Below, piece after piece: positions 17,517 to 26,428 of a stretch of DNA of 64,000 bases; within the stretch, counting starts at the first letter, position 1; each line of letters starts with the position of its first letter. Origin of the DNA: Spirosoma agri (GTDB taxonomy: Bacteria > Bacteroidota > Bacteroidia > Cytophagales > Spirosomataceae); contig NZ_JAAGNZ010000001.1 in assembly GCF_010747415.1 (NCBI RefSeq), positions 930,001 to 994,000 on the forward strand, in the 5' to 3' direction. The notes beneath the pieces are model-generated. The model saw only the letters and a program-made list of their open reading frames with translations. It searched no databases and was not told the DNA's origin. Made by a program: the position numbers and the translations under genes.

Positions 17517-18923
17517 CTACTGGCGTTGCATCTCTGCCAATTCCTTCTCGTAACGCCTTGTATTCCAGTCAGCTTTTCCCGCTTCACGAATCGCTTCTTC
17601 CTGTGCCGTAATAGCATCATCGGTACGGCCAATCTTTTTAAGCAAAAGTGCGTATCCGTTTAGGTAACGATGAGTGCGGTACAAGTCTATCGATCGTGCT
17701 ATCCAGGCCAGTGCCAGAGTCCAGTCGGTTGAGGTTGATCCCAACTGACGGTATGTATCCGCTATTTCAGAGAGTGTGTAAGCGACCTTCCAGGAGGCAA
17801 TATGTTGGGTTTGTCGCTCGCTTTCCGGCGTACTGGTCAGCTGCTTTTTGAGCGAATCAGGGACAAAGGCCATCATCGGTTTGATCTGCACCGCCAGCGA
17901 TGAATCCTTTTTATGCAAGTCGGTAACTGATTGACTCATCAATTGCTGAGCGATCGGCTCCGCGATTGCCCGGTATTTCGCAAAGTTTGCGGTTTGTTTG
18001 TAAAACGTTAGCCGATAGTCATTGGCTGCTTCCTGCTTCTGTACATCCTTATGGATCACGAACGGATTCCCGGACGCTGCATTCCGTTCGCTATTGATAA
18101 TGAATTTTTCCAACAGAGCCTCATCGCTGGCGGCACATGCCTGCTTAAAATCATTGGCCAGTACCCGGTAAAGCGCGTTGTAGACAATACTGGCCAGTGC
18201 CTGTTGGGCTGGATCGGAGGAAAGCGGTGAGGGTCGATTTTTAAGCAGGTAGTCGAATGCTTTCGTGTTCGCCGATTGAATGGCCCCGGCCACCAGCGCG
18301 CGCGTGTCATCGGCCGGACGTTCCGCTTCCGGTAGCGCGTCGAGGTAAGCGTCCAGCGCATCACTCGTAGACTGGTTGGCTACCTGCCGTGCCAGTACAT
18401 ACTTTTTTAGAAAGGTTGGGTCGCGCCGACCATCAACGTAGTCTTTGTCGCCTTTGATAATGGTTTCCCGAATTCGGGGCATTGCCAGCATCTGATCGGC
18501 CTGAGCGAGCATGCCCTTGATGCCGCCGTAGCCGACCAGCTTATTCAGTAAATCACCATTAGGGGCAATGTAGAGCGCCGTTGGGTAACTTGTCACATTA
18601 TACTGTTTAGCCAGCGTAAAGCCCTCGCCCTTCTCAGCGTCGATTTGGTAATTGATAAAATGCACATTGAATTTGGCCCCGATCGCTGGATTAGGGAATG
18701 CTTCTCTGGCCATTCGCTTGCAGGGCGGACACCAGGTCGTGTAGACATCGAGAAACACAGGTTTATTCTGACGTTTGGCTTCGGCCAATACATCTTTCCA
18801 GGAGCCCTTGAAAAAGCGAATACCAGATGGGCCATCACCGGGAAATGCAGCACTCCAGACCCTGGTGTCGGGGGCTATGAGTAGGGTGAGGCACAGAATC
18901 AGTCGTGAAAAGCGCAATTTCAT
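17517..18923 (-). CDS. Exported thioredoxin-fold protein with helical C-terminal region
   Basis: This 468-residue protein has a signal peptide (MKLRFSRLILCLTLLIAP, likely cleaved near VWSA). A thioredoxin fold follows (about 35-145) with the redox motif WCPPCK in VYTTWCPPCKRMAREAF and the cis-Pro loop VTSYPTALYI. This points to a periplasmic thiol-disulfide reductase of the thioredoxin_7/DsbD-gamma-like type. The remaining 320 residues are helical and end with TPR-like features (LLKKIGRTDDAITAQEEAI). The substrate is unknown. A 31-bp palindrome lies about 25 bases upstream of its start, inside the likely 5' untranslated region. Confidence 0.8.
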   Translation of the reverse strand: MKLRFSRLILCLTLLIAPDTRVWSAAFPGDGPSGIRFFKGSWKDVLAEAKRQNKPVFLDVYTTWCPPCKRMAREAFPNPAIGAKFNVHFINYQIDAEKGEGFTLAKQYNVTSYPTALYIAPNGDLLNKLVGYGGIKGMLAQADQMLAMPRIRETIIKGDKDYVDGRRDPTFLKKYVLARQVANQSTSDALDAYLDALPEAERPADDTRALVAGAIQSANTKAFDYLLKNRPSPLSSDPAQQALASIVYNALYRVLANDFKQACAASDEALLEKFIINSERNAASGNPFVIHKDVQKQEAANDYRLTFYKQTANFAKYRAIAEPIAQQLMSQSVTDLHKKDSSLAVQIKPMMAFVPDSLKKQLTSTPESERQTQHIASWKVAYTLSEIADTYRQLGSTSTDWTLALAWIARSIDLYRTHRYLNGYALLLKKIGRTDDAITAQEEAIREAGKADWNTRRYEKELAEMQRQ

Positions 18924-18948
18924 AGAGTATAAAGGTGATGATTGGCAG

Positions 18949-19023
18949 TATCAGTTGCGGAAGTGTATTCGATACGCCAAATCTCCAAGATATGGCGTAT
19001 CGAATACACTTCCGCAACTGATA
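18949..19023. repeat. 31-bp perfect inverted repeat in a divergent promoter region
   Basis: Arms 18949-18979 and 18993-19023 are perfect reverse complements around a 13-base loop. The element lies between the divergent thioredoxin gene (start 18923, minus) and ABC exporter gene (start 19253, plus), so it does not serve two converging genes. In a transcript from the exporter side toward the thioredoxin gene it would form a very stable leader hairpin. It could be a dispersed palindromic element, a leader attenuator or a regulator site. Nothing else convincing is seen in 19024-19252. Confidence 0.8.
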
Positions 19024-19252
19024 TCGACCACGGCGGATAGGTTCCAGGAAACGAAGCTACAGCGAAAGAACCGACTGACAAGACTTCCGACGAAGAATCC
19101 GGTGAGTTTAGCCCGTTGTACCGACCCGGTAGTACAATCAATCATGAAGCCACAAAGGTTAATAGGCTGCATCCGATCACGAACGTATTCGGGAAGTTTC
19201 GGGCGACCGGTTTCGATGAACTAATCCACAGCTGCACTTGTCTCTTGTGTAT

Positions 19253-21112
19253 ATGGGAAAACGAGTAACTCCACAAGCTAACACTACTGATACTAAGGAA
19301 CAAATAAGCTGGCGCGAACGCTTCGCTGCCCTCGGAAATTTACCCGCTTTTTTCCGCCTGGTGTGGGAAGTTTCCCCCGCTTTATTTCTGGGAAATGCGG
19401 GGCTGCGTCTGATTCGGGCGGCCATTCCAGCGGCAACGCTGTACGTTGGCAAACTCATTATTGACCACATCGTTGCGCTGAACAAACAGGCCGCTGGCTC
19501 ATCGACTGACGATATACACTACTTATGGTGGCTGGTGGCGGCCGAGTTTGGGCTAGCCATTGTATCGACGGCGCTGGGGCGGGCCGTTGCGTTACTGGAT
19601 GGCTTACTGGGCGATTTGTTCGCCAATCGAATATCCATCCGGCTGATGGAACACGCGGCTACGCTCGATCTGGAACAATTTGAAGATGCAACATTCTACG
19701 ATAAACTTGAACGCGCCCGGCGGCAAACCTCGGGTCGAACGGTGTTGTTATCCGGCGTATTCGGTCAGGTGCAGGAGCTGATTTCGGTCGCTTTTCTGGC
19801 GGCTGGTCTGGCGGTCTACAACCCTTGGCTGCTCCTGCTGATTCTGGTGGCCGTGACGCCGTCGTTCATTGGCGATAATTACTTCAACCAGCGCAGTTAT
19901 TCACTGTCGCGTTCGTGGACACCCGAACGGCGCGAACTTGACTACCTGCGCTACATCGGTGCGAGCGATGAAACCGCTAAAGAGGTGAAGATCTTTGGTC
20001 TGTCCGGGTTTCTGATTGACCGATTCAGGAGCTTATCGTGGGAATATTTTACTAAAAATCGCTCACTGGCCATTAGTCGGGCGGGGTGGGGCGTGGTGCT
20101 CACGGCGCTCGGTACGGCGGGTTACTACGGTGCTTACGTCTGGATCGTGATGCGGGCCGTTACGGGTCAGATTTCGCTGGGGGATTTGACCTTTCTGGCG
20201 GGTTCGTTCCGTCAGGTACGTGGTTCGCTGGAAGGCATTCTGCTTCAATTCAGCAGTCTGACCCAGGAAGCGATCTATCTACAGGACCTGTTCGACTATT
20301 TCGCTATTCAGCCTACGATTCATTCGCCCGGCACGTCGCGTCCTTTTCCGAATCCGATTCGTGAAGGTTTCGTCTTCGAAAATGTCGGCTTCAAGTACAC
20401 GAACTTGGAGCGATGGGCTTTGCGTAATCTGTCATTCACCCTGCATGTAGGCGAAAAACTGGCACTTGTGGGCGAGAATGGGGCGGGTAAAACGACGCTC
20501 GTCAAGTTGCTGGCCCGGCTTTACGATCCGGCTGAAGGGCGCATTCTGCTCGATGGTCATGACCTTCGCGAGTACGATCTGATGGCGCTTCGGCGGAATA
20601 TCGGCGTTATTTTTCAGGATTATACGCGGTTCAAAATGTCGGCGGGTGTTAACATTGCCGTTGGCGATATTGACGAACGGACCAATCAACCACAGATCGA
20701 AACCTCCGCGCAACGGAGTCTGGCCGACACGGTCATTGCTAAGCTTGCGGATGGGTATGATCAACAGTTGGGACGATCGTTCAACAAAGGGGTCGAACTG
20801 TCGGGGGGCGAATGGCAAAAGATCGCACTCGGTCGGGCTTACATGCGCGACGCGCAGCTGGTCATCCTCGACGAACCGACGGCGGCTCTCGACGCTCGTG
20901 CTGAGTATGAGGTATTTCAGCGATTCAATAAATTGACCGAAGGGCATTCGTCCGTCATTATATCGCACCGGTTCAGCACCGTCCGTATGGCTGACCGGAT
21001 TTTGGTGCTTGAAAACGGAACGCTGCTCGAAATTGGCAGCCACTACGAACTTTTAGAAAAAGATGGGCGGTACGCTGAATTATTTGGTCTACAGGCAAGA
21101 GGCTATCAGTAG
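19253..21112 (+). CDS. ABC exporter, fused permease and ATPase
   Basis: This is a half-transporter of about 619 residues: a type I exporter membrane domain (about 1-330, several hydrophobic helices) followed by an ATPase domain. Visible motifs are Walker A GENGAGKTT (about 407-415), signature LSGGEWQKIALGRA (about 516) and Walker B LVILDEPTAALD (about 535). It should work as a homodimer in the inner membrane, moving a lipid, peptide or drug outward; the substrate is not predictable. The longest frame starts at TTG 19238, but ATG 19253 (MGKRVTPQ) is preferred. No partner ABC gene is adjacent, and it is divergent from the thioredoxin gene across a palindrome. Confidence 0.88.
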   Translation: MGKRVTPQANTTDTKEQISWRERFAALGNLPAFFRLVWEVSPALFLGNAGLRLIRAAIPAATLYVGKLIIDHIVALNKQAAGSSTDDIHYLWWLVAAEFGLAIVSTALGRAVALLDGLLGDLFANRISIRLMEHAATLDLEQFEDATFYDKLERARRQTSGRTVLLSGVFGQVQELISVAFLAAGLAVYNPWLLLLILVAVTPSFIGDNYFNQRSYSLSRSWTPERRELDYLRYIGASDETAKEVKIFGLSGFLIDRFRSLSWEYFTKNRSLAISRAGWGVVLTALGTAGYYGAYVWIVMRAVTGQISLGDLTFLAGSFRQVRGSLEGILLQFSSLTQEAIYLQDLFDYFAIQPTIHSPGTSRPFPNPIREGFVFENVGFKYTNLERWALRNLSFTLHVGEKLALVGENGAGKTTLVKLLARLYDPAEGRILLDGHDLREYDLMALRRNIGVIFQDYTRFKMSAGVNIAVGDIDERTNQPQIETSAQRSLADTVIAKLADGYDQQLGRSFNKGVELSGGEWQKIALGRAYMRDAQLVILDEPTAALDARAEYEVFQRFNKLTEGHSSVIISHRFSTVRMADRILVLENGTLLEIGSHYELLEKDGRYAELFGLQARGYQ

Positions 21113-21192
21113 CTACGCGCATTCTTGGTGTTTATAACGACAGTACGTAATGAACAACACGATCAATTAATGGCCCTAACTACCAATAACGT

Positions 21193-21801
21193 ATGAAAAT
21201 TGCCGCTCTTTTCCTTGCGTCCTACAGTCTGACCGCGGTGGTATTCGCGCAAACTCCCGTTGTGCCATCGCCCGAGGTGCAGATTAAAACCGCTGTACTC
21301 GCTGCCCCAACCGATAAACGGGATGGCGCAACTGTTTACGGTTATTCACCCAAAAATGAGTTTGTCGTGCTTCGGAAGGGGACTAATGAGCTGGTTTGCC
21401 TGGCCGATGATCCGGCCCAGAAAGGGTTGAACGTGTCGTGCTATCACCGTGATCTTGATCCCTTCATGGAGCGAGGCCGAATCCTGAAAAAAGAGGGTAA
21501 AAAACCTGCCGAAATTCTGGCTATGCGCGAGCAGGAAGTCAAGAGCAAAAAGTTGCTGATGCCGACTAATCCCTCGTCGTTGTTCTCTTACACGGCCAAG
21601 GAGGAAGACTACAATGCGGCTACGGGTGATGTAAAAGACGGTTATCTGCGCTACGTCGTTTATATTCCCTACGCTACTGCCGAAAGCACGGGGTTGCCCA
21701 CAAAACCAGAGGCACCCGGTATGCCCTGGATTATGGACCCCGGTACGCACCGGGCGCATATTATGATTAACCCACCCGTTTCGACTACGGCTCACCATTA
21801 G
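21193..21801 (+). CDS. Exported protein of unknown function
   Basis: This 202-residue protein has a signal peptide (MKIAALFLASYSLTAVVFAQ). I do not recognise the family. The mature part contains KRDGATVYGYSPKNEFVVLR, a Cys pair around LVCLADDPAQKGLNVSCYHR that could form a disulfide, a charged central helix (REQEVKSKKLL), and a C-terminal segment with two His (GTHRAHIMINPP). It is probably periplasmic or surface exposed. The spacing to the OmpA-family gene downstream (about 57 bases, same strand) makes co-transcription plausible. Confidence 0.6.
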   Translation: MKIAALFLASYSLTAVVFAQTPVVPSPEVQIKTAVLAAPTDKRDGATVYGYSPKNEFVVLRKGTNELVCLADDPAQKGLNVSCYHRDLDPFMERGRILKKEGKKPAEILAMREQEVKSKKLLMPTNPSSLFSYTAKEEDYNAATGDVKDGYLRYVVYIPYATAESTGLPTKPEAPGMPWIMDPGTHRAHIMINPPVSTTAHH

Positions 21802-21858
21802 TTTGTCTTGGTAATCAGGTGGTTAGTGTCGATTTGCAGCTGAGTCGATAAACAGTAG

Positions 21859-23184
21859 ATGATGACGATACGGTTTAGATACCGATGGCTGAATTGGCTG
21901 ATGCTAGGGCTGGTCTTATTCAGTAGCGATAGCTACGGGCAGTACGATTCTGGACAAAAAACCGCTACTTCAGCACTGTTAACGGTAACGATCCGACTCG
22001 TTGACTCAGAGACGAATGAGCCGGTGTCTGCCGGAAAGTTGACTATAACCGATGCGCAAAGTCAACAGATGCTTACGCCTGTAATCGATAGTTTAGACCA
22101 ACGGTTTACTCTTTCGGTGGCTGCCGGTACAGCATTGGATTTTTTGGCAGCGGCCCCTGGTTACGTGTCTACCCGAGCCCACCTTTCTAGCCTGAACGCT
22201 CCGCGCCAGATTACCCTGAAACTGCTAAGGCTGAAACCTAGCGTCTTGACCATCAAGGTATTTTCAATGACGATCAGGCAGCCTCTCACATCGGCGGTAG
22301 TCGTTATTACCTCACGAATTACGGGAAAGTCGGAACGATTTGATCTGCCTTCGGGTCGGCTTGAGCAAATGTTTGCCGTACCCGATGAGCTTGCTATTCA
22401 GATCAGTGCCGCTGGCTACACCTCCGTAACGCGCCATCTTACAATTGATGTGCCGCCATCGGGGAAACTATATGAGCTGGATACTCAACTGGATAAACTG
22501 ATGCTTGGCCTGACCGTTCGCGTGGTCGATAATCAGACGGGTAAGTCGATTTCAGCTGTCCAAATGACACTGACCGGCAAAAACGGTACACCTACTGTTC
22601 CGCTTAAAACTGATCCGGCAACGGGGCTATCTACCGCCGATGTACCCGGTAGGGGTACATACCAATTGATGGCTACCGCGGCAGGATACGAAAACTTTTC
22701 GCGGTCTTTACTCTTGGAAAAAGAACAGAATGATATGTTGGTGACGCTAATTGCCAAACCAGCTGTTGTCGATACCAAATCAGCCGCTGTGTCTGAAACG
22801 ATTGCCCGGTCGGTGGCGACAAAACCGTTTGGCGTTATTGAAAAGGGAAAAACGATTCGGCTCAACAAGATCTATTTTGATCAGAGCAGCCCGGTTCTGC
22901 GACCAGCCTCTTACGCTGAACTTGACCAGCTTGTCGGCGTTTTAGTCCAAAGTCCATCACTACGTATCGAAATACGAGGGTATACCGACAACCAGGGGGA
23001 TTTCGATCTGAATACGAAACTATCCCGCGACCGTTGCCAGGCCGTTATTGAGTATTTGATTGCTAAAGGAGTTCACAAAAGTCGCCTGAAAGCCATCGGT
23101 CGTGGACCGCTCGACCCCGTGGCACCAAACAACAACGAAGACAATCGCCGGAAAAATCGCCGGGTGGAGTTTGTGGCGTTCTAA
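21859..23184 (+). CDS. OmpA-family protein with N-terminal carboxypeptidase-regulatory-like domains
   Basis: This 441-residue envelope protein has a signal peptide ending near SDSYGQ. Three successive beta-sandwich-like modules follow (about 35-300), each opening like LTVTIRLVDSETNEPVSAGK, as in CNA_B or carboxypeptidase regulatory domains. A C-terminal OmpA peptidoglycan-binding domain (about 335-441) has IYFDQSSPVL, the Asp of RGYTDNQGD and the Arg of LSRDRCQAV. It probably tethers a surface or periplasmic structure to peptidoglycan. It resembles the C-terminal half of the PorE-like protein at 12209-14590 but lacks the TPR and propeller parts. It is convergent with the oxidoreductase gene across a shared hairpin. 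Confidence 0.82.
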   Translation: MMTIRFRYRWLNWLMLGLVLFSSDSYGQYDSGQKTATSALLTVTIRLVDSETNEPVSAGKLTITDAQSQQMLTPVIDSLDQRFTLSVAAGTALDFLAAAPGYVSTRAHLSSLNAPRQITLKLLRLKPSVLTIKVFSMTIRQPLTSAVVVITSRITGKSERFDLPSGRLEQMFAVPDELAIQISAAGYTSVTRHLTIDVPPSGKLYELDTQLDKLMLGLTVRVVDNQTGKSISAVQMTLTGKNGTPTVPLKTDPATGLSTADVPGRGTYQLMATAAGYENFSRSLLLEKEQNDMLVTLIAKPAVVDTKSAAVSETIARSVATKPFGVIEKGKTIRLNKIYFDQSSPVLRPASYAELDQLVGVLVQSPSLRIEIRGYTDNQGDFDLNTKLSRDRCQAVIEYLIAKGVHKSRLKAIGRGPLDPVAPNNNEDNRRKNRRVEFVAF

Positions 23185-23198
23185 ACCAGGATTTCGCC

Positions 23199-23258
23199 GA
23201 TTCCAGGATTATCAGGATGTTCGCTTTACACAAACGCTTATTTGATAACCCTGGAATC
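23199..23258. terminator. Bidirectional hairpin between convergent genes
   Basis: Arms 23199-23214 and 23243-23258 pair over 16 bases with one mismatch. The hairpin lies between the OmpA-family gene (plus) and the Gfo/Idh/MocA gene (minus) and probably ends both transcripts. Confidence 0.6.
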
Positions 23259-23284
23259 GACCCGGACAGAGTCAACGCATACGG

Positions 23285-24676
23285 CTAGGCTTGCTTTGGC
23301 TCAGGGCCCCGGAACGCATCTTTTTTCTCAATCGTAGCGAGTTTCACCGGACGCCCTTCCCTTGCTGACTGATAGATAGCCTCCATAATTTTCTGATCCT
23401 GAAGCCCTTCTTCGCCTGGCGTAAACGGGGCTTTATTTTCCAGAACACATTCCGAAAAGTGGTCCATTTCGCTGGCAAAGTGGTTTATTTCGCCGATTTT
23501 GTGCTGAATAACCTGATTTTCTTTGCCTTGTGCCTGACTGGTTTCCAGTTGTAAGCCTTTGTAGGGAAAAGCCGGGTCCATTTTGATCCAGCCGGTATCG
23601 GCCAGCACCTTGTAGTTCTTATCGTCGTGGTGGCCGTAGCTGGTCGCGCAGCTGGTTTGAACGCCACTCGGAAATTTCATGAGCCAGTTGACTTGCTCTT
23701 CTACTTCCTTGAAACGAGGATCACCGGGCGTGCTATGTACGTAACCAACCACTTCGTTAGGCTCTTCACCCAAAATATATCGGATTGTATTCAGGCAATA
23801 TAAGCCAACGTCGGGTAGCGAACCCCCGCCAGCCAGTGCCTTATTAAACCGCCAGTGTTTCGGATTATCGGAGTTTTGACCGTTGTTGGCCATAATCGAC
23901 TTCACTTTTCCGAACTTCTCTTCCTTGATCATCTCGCGTACCATCCGATTGTGGGGTTCGTATTGAATCCGGTACGCGATCATTAGTTTACGGTCCGCTT
24001 TTTTGCAGGCATCGATCATGGCCTGGCATTCCTGAACCGTGTTGGCCATCGGCTTTTCGCAGAGAATATGCTTACCTGCCTGTGCTCCCCGGATCGTGTA
24101 TTCGGCGTGCATTCCGTTGGGCAGCACGATATAAATGACCTGTACCTCCTTGTTGTCGCGTAATTTGTCGTAGTCCGCGTAGCTGTAGCAGCTCTCCTTC
24201 TTTACGCCATACTGAGCCGCCACTTTCTGCATTTTCTCGGGACTACCGCTCACGAGTGCGACAACTTTGGATTTTTTGCTCATACTCAACGCCGGTAAAA
24301 TTTCGTCGAGCGTCAAGTGACCCAAACCCACCAGCGCATAGCCAACGCGCTGATCGGGTGACAATGGCGTTGGAGTCGGTGCTTCCTGCTGTTCTGTTTT
24401 CGCCTTAATTTGTTCTAGTTCAATTGGCTTGGTCGAATCGGCGGGTACTTCGGCAGGTGGAGAAAGGGCCGGCAGTTTCGGAACCGGGCCGCTGGGCGTA
24501 CTGGCTACTTCGGGTGCTGATGCTGTTGTTTCCGGTTTCTTGTCGCATCCAATAAGTGAACTTCCTACAGCACCAACGACCAGTCCACGGCTGGCCGTTT
24601 TCAGAAATTGCTGACGCGATACGGCCGATGATGGAGATTGATCAAGTAAGCTAAACAAATTATCAATCGATTTCAT
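23285..24676 (-). CDS. Gfo/Idh/MocA family oxidoreductase, exported (Tat-like lipoprotein signal)
   Basis: This protein of about 463 residues has a Rossmann domain in which YALVGLGHLTLDEILPALS is the NAD(P)-binding region, and it continues with VIYIVLPNGMHAEYTIRGA and the family's EKP motif (HILCEKPMANT). The C-terminal half has the substrate-domain features LPDVGLYCLNTIRYILG. It should oxidise or reduce a sugar or related polyol. The start at ATG 24676 gives SRQQFLKTASRGLVVGAVGS, like a Tat signal but with one Arg, followed by a lipobox (SLIGC). This implies export with bound cofactor and lipid anchoring. A Pro/Thr-rich linker follows the Cys. The upstream TTG-started extension would overlap the divergent DUF3267 gene and is rejected. 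Confidence 0.85.
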   Translation of the reverse strand: MKSIDNLFSLLDQSPSSAVSRQQFLKTASRGLVVGAVGSSLIGCDKKPETTASAPEVASTPSGPVPKLPALSPPAEVPADSTKPIELEQIKAKTEQQEAPTPTPLSPDQRVGYALVGLGHLTLDEILPALSMSKKSKVVALVSGSPEKMQKVAAQYGVKKESCYSYADYDKLRDNKEVQVIYIVLPNGMHAEYTIRGAQAGKHILCEKPMANTVQECQAMIDACKKADRKLMIAYRIQYEPHNRMVREMIKEEKFGKVKSIMANNGQNSDNPKHWRFNKALAGGGSLPDVGLYCLNTIRYILGEEPNEVVGYVHSTPGDPRFKEVEEQVNWLMKFPSGVQTSCATSYGHHDDKNYKVLADTGWIKMDPAFPYKGLQLETSQAQGKENQVIQHKIGEINHFASEMDHFSECVLENKAPFTPGEEGLQDQKIMEAIYQSAREGRPVKLATIEKKDAFRGPEPKQA

Positions 24677-24736
24677 AACGTTGTAGTTTTGTTCAGTCAA
24701 CCCCCTCAATGCCGCTTTGTTACGAAAAGTAAGCCA

Positions 24737-25420
24737 ATGCCTATACTGCGTCCCACGGTTGAGCAACTCCATCAGTCTGGTCACTATGAGTTGATTGAGT
24801 CCTTTTCAATTGACGAAATGAATCAGTTTCTGCTCCGCGAATTAGGCATGAAGCCTACCTCCGCCCAGCAGCCTCGGAAGCGTACCTGGAAAAGCTGGCT
24901 TGCCCTGATCGGTATTGGATTTCTTGGCGGCCTGGTGGGCTATTTGATCAGTGCTTCATCAGCTAACTGGCTAGTAAAAGGGCTGAGCATTGTAGGGCAG
25001 ATTGGGGTGGGGGGCGTCGCGTTTTTCCTCGTGTTGCCGCTTCATGAGTTCATTCACGGACTGGCATTCAAGCGCGTTGGCGCCCCCACGGTACGCTACG
25101 GAGGATCACTGAAAAACGGGATGGTGTATGCCTACAGTCAATTGTTTCCGGCTACGATGGGTGAGGTCGCTTTCGTAGCGGTCATGCCTTTTCTGGTAAT
25201 TACCACGATGGGCGTGGTCGGACTTATTCTCTGGCCGTTTTATGCGGTTTCCTTTATCGTCTTACTGCTGATTCACACAGCGGGTTGCATCGGCGATTTT
25301 GTCTTGATTAGGTATTATCTTAAAAATCGGCACCGTACCATTTACACCTATGACGATGTTGATGTCGAACGTCGATCGTACTTTTTTGCTGAAATCCGAA
25401 CTATGGTTTATGGGATTTGA
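24737..25420 (+). CDS. DUF3267 membrane protein with HExxH metalloprotease motif
   Basis: This 227-residue membrane protein has three to four hydrophobic helices. The motif PLHEFIHGLAFKRVGAPTVR contains the zinc-binding HExxH of the DUF3267 family, which includes putative membrane zinc peptidases. The start at ATG 24737 (MPILRPTVEQ) avoids the overlap with the divergent oxidoreductase that the longer TTG-started frame would make. A TAGTTTTG at 24684-24691 fits the Bacteroidota -7 box (TAnnTTTG), although the -33 box is weak. The stop codon lies inside the left arm of a long hairpin shared with the convergent NIPSNAP gene. Substrate and activity are unknown. Confidence 0.8.
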   Translation: MPILRPTVEQLHQSGHYELIESFSIDEMNQFLLRELGMKPTSAQQPRKRTWKSWLALIGIGFLGGLVGYLISASSANWLVKGLSIVGQIGVGGVAFFLVLPLHEFIHGLAFKRVGAPTVRYGGSLKNGMVYAYSQLFPATMGEVAFVAVMPFLVITTMGVVGLILWPFYAVSFIVLLLIHTAGCIGDFVLIRYYLKNRHRTIYTYDDVDVERRSYFFAEIRTMVYGI

Positions 25421-25500
25421 CGGACCGACTGTGATTTATTTATTAGTAGCTTTCTTCGAAAGCAAAAACAAAATCATGGTCGGTCCGTCAAATCCATAAA
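25407..25500. terminator. Long bidirectional hairpin overlapping a stop codon
   Basis: Arms 25407-25437 and 25471-25500 pair over about 30 bases with one bulge and two mismatches. The left arm contains the last codons and stop of the DUF3267 gene, and the right arm lies just beyond the end of the convergent NIPSNAP gene. Confidence 0.7.
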
Positions 25501-25513
25501 TCAAGGTTCAGTT

Positions 25514-26275
25514 TTATTTAATCGGTGAATAATCCGTTGGGTTCATGTAGACGGATTCAACCTTTGTCGTCAGGGAACCATCTTTTTCCGACGCTTCTTT
25601 CACCTTCACCCAGTTTGGATCTTTACGGAATTCATCGAAGTGCGCTTTACCTTCGGCTTCGCTGGGGTGCGCCAGAATATAGACCAGCTTAGGCTGACCA
25701 CCCTCTTTCTCCTGCGTAACCCAGTAGCCGATATGCGTCATACCGTGTTTGCTGAACAGCTTTATCGTATGGTCGCGGAAGCGTGAAAGCAGAGCATCCA
25801 ACTTGCCGGGCGCTGGCGTGTAGGTCCGCAGTTCGAACGTCCGTTCCGGCGATTTTGTACCGGTTTTTACCTTGGGCGAAATGTCTGATTCGGTCATGAA
25901 AATCTGATCAACATGATCGACCAGCTTACCATTCGCTTCGGTCTTCGCCACAACGGCTTTCCATTCCGGATCGCTGCCGAAGGCTTTCCAGGACGCATCG
26001 CGGGCTTCACGGCTGGGGTAAGCCAGAATGTAGATCAATTCTTTGCGGGAAGTGTCGGTCGGCGTCCAGTAGCCGATATTTTCCATACCGTGTTTCTCGA
26101 AAATCTTTGTCGTGTACTGACGAAAGCGATCAACGATTTCGGCGTATTTGCCGGGTGTCGGGTGGTAAATTCTGACCTCGTAAAACTTGGAACTGGGTTT
26201 TCCGGGGTTGGCAGTAGCCATCAGTGCTGTGCTGACCAGTAAGCCAAAGGTGAGCAGCGAATAAAGTTTATACAT
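25514..26275 (-). CDS. Exported protein with two NIPSNAP domains
   Basis: This protein of about 253 residues has a signal peptide (MYKLYSLLTFGLLVSTALMA). Two NIPSNAP ferredoxin-like domains follow, with matching motifs FYEVRIYHPTPGKYAEIVDR and FELRTYTPAPGKLDALLSRF. Each is followed by an HGM-IGYW motif (KHGMENIGYWT and KHGMTHIGYW). The duplication shows that the two halves arose by tandem repeat. The family's biochemical role is not established; export of a double-domain form is seen in Bacteroidota. ATG 26275 is preferred over a TTG 12 bases upstream because it starts the signal peptide cleanly. Confidence 0.85.
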   Translation of the reverse strand: MYKLYSLLTFGLLVSTALMATANPGKPSSKFYEVRIYHPTPGKYAEIVDRFRQYTTKIFEKHGMENIGYWTPTDTSRKELIYILAYPSREARDASWKAFGSDPEWKAVVAKTEANGKLVDHVDQIFMTESDISPKVKTGTKSPERTFELRTYTPAPGKLDALLSRFRDHTIKLFSKHGMTHIGYWVTQEKEGGQPKLVYILAHPSEAEGKAHFDEFRKDPNWVKVKEASEKDGSLTTKVESVYMNPTDYSPIK

Positions 26276-26362
26276 CGTGTTAAGCAAAGGAAATAGCCGG
26301 TTATAAGTTACTCAATTTTACCGCAATTTCTTTGCAAAAAAAGCAGACTGGTGCGTATAGGC

Positions 26363-26392
26363 TTGTAAAACAGTGATGAAGTTCTATTTTTG
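26363..26392 (+). promoter_or_regulatory. Bacteroidota-type promoter for the alpha-E gene
   Basis: TTG at 26363-26365 is followed after 19 bases by TATTTTTG at 26385-26392, matching the TTG-N17-23-TAnnTTTG consensus. The longest reading frame would start with TTG at 26390 inside this box, so the promoter supports the ATG start at 26429. Confidence 0.65.
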
Positions 26393-26428
26393 TTGGTCAC
26401 CCTCCGTGATAACCCAATTCTTTTACTT

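Noticed and set aside
20432..21043. 203-codon minus-strand frame
   Set aside because: It is antisense to the ATPase domain of the ABC exporter, which has all the expected motifs on the plus strand.
24677..24784. N-terminal extension of the Gfo/Idh/MocA gene
   Set aside because: It would overlap the divergent DUF3267 gene and displace a clear Tat/lipoprotein signal.
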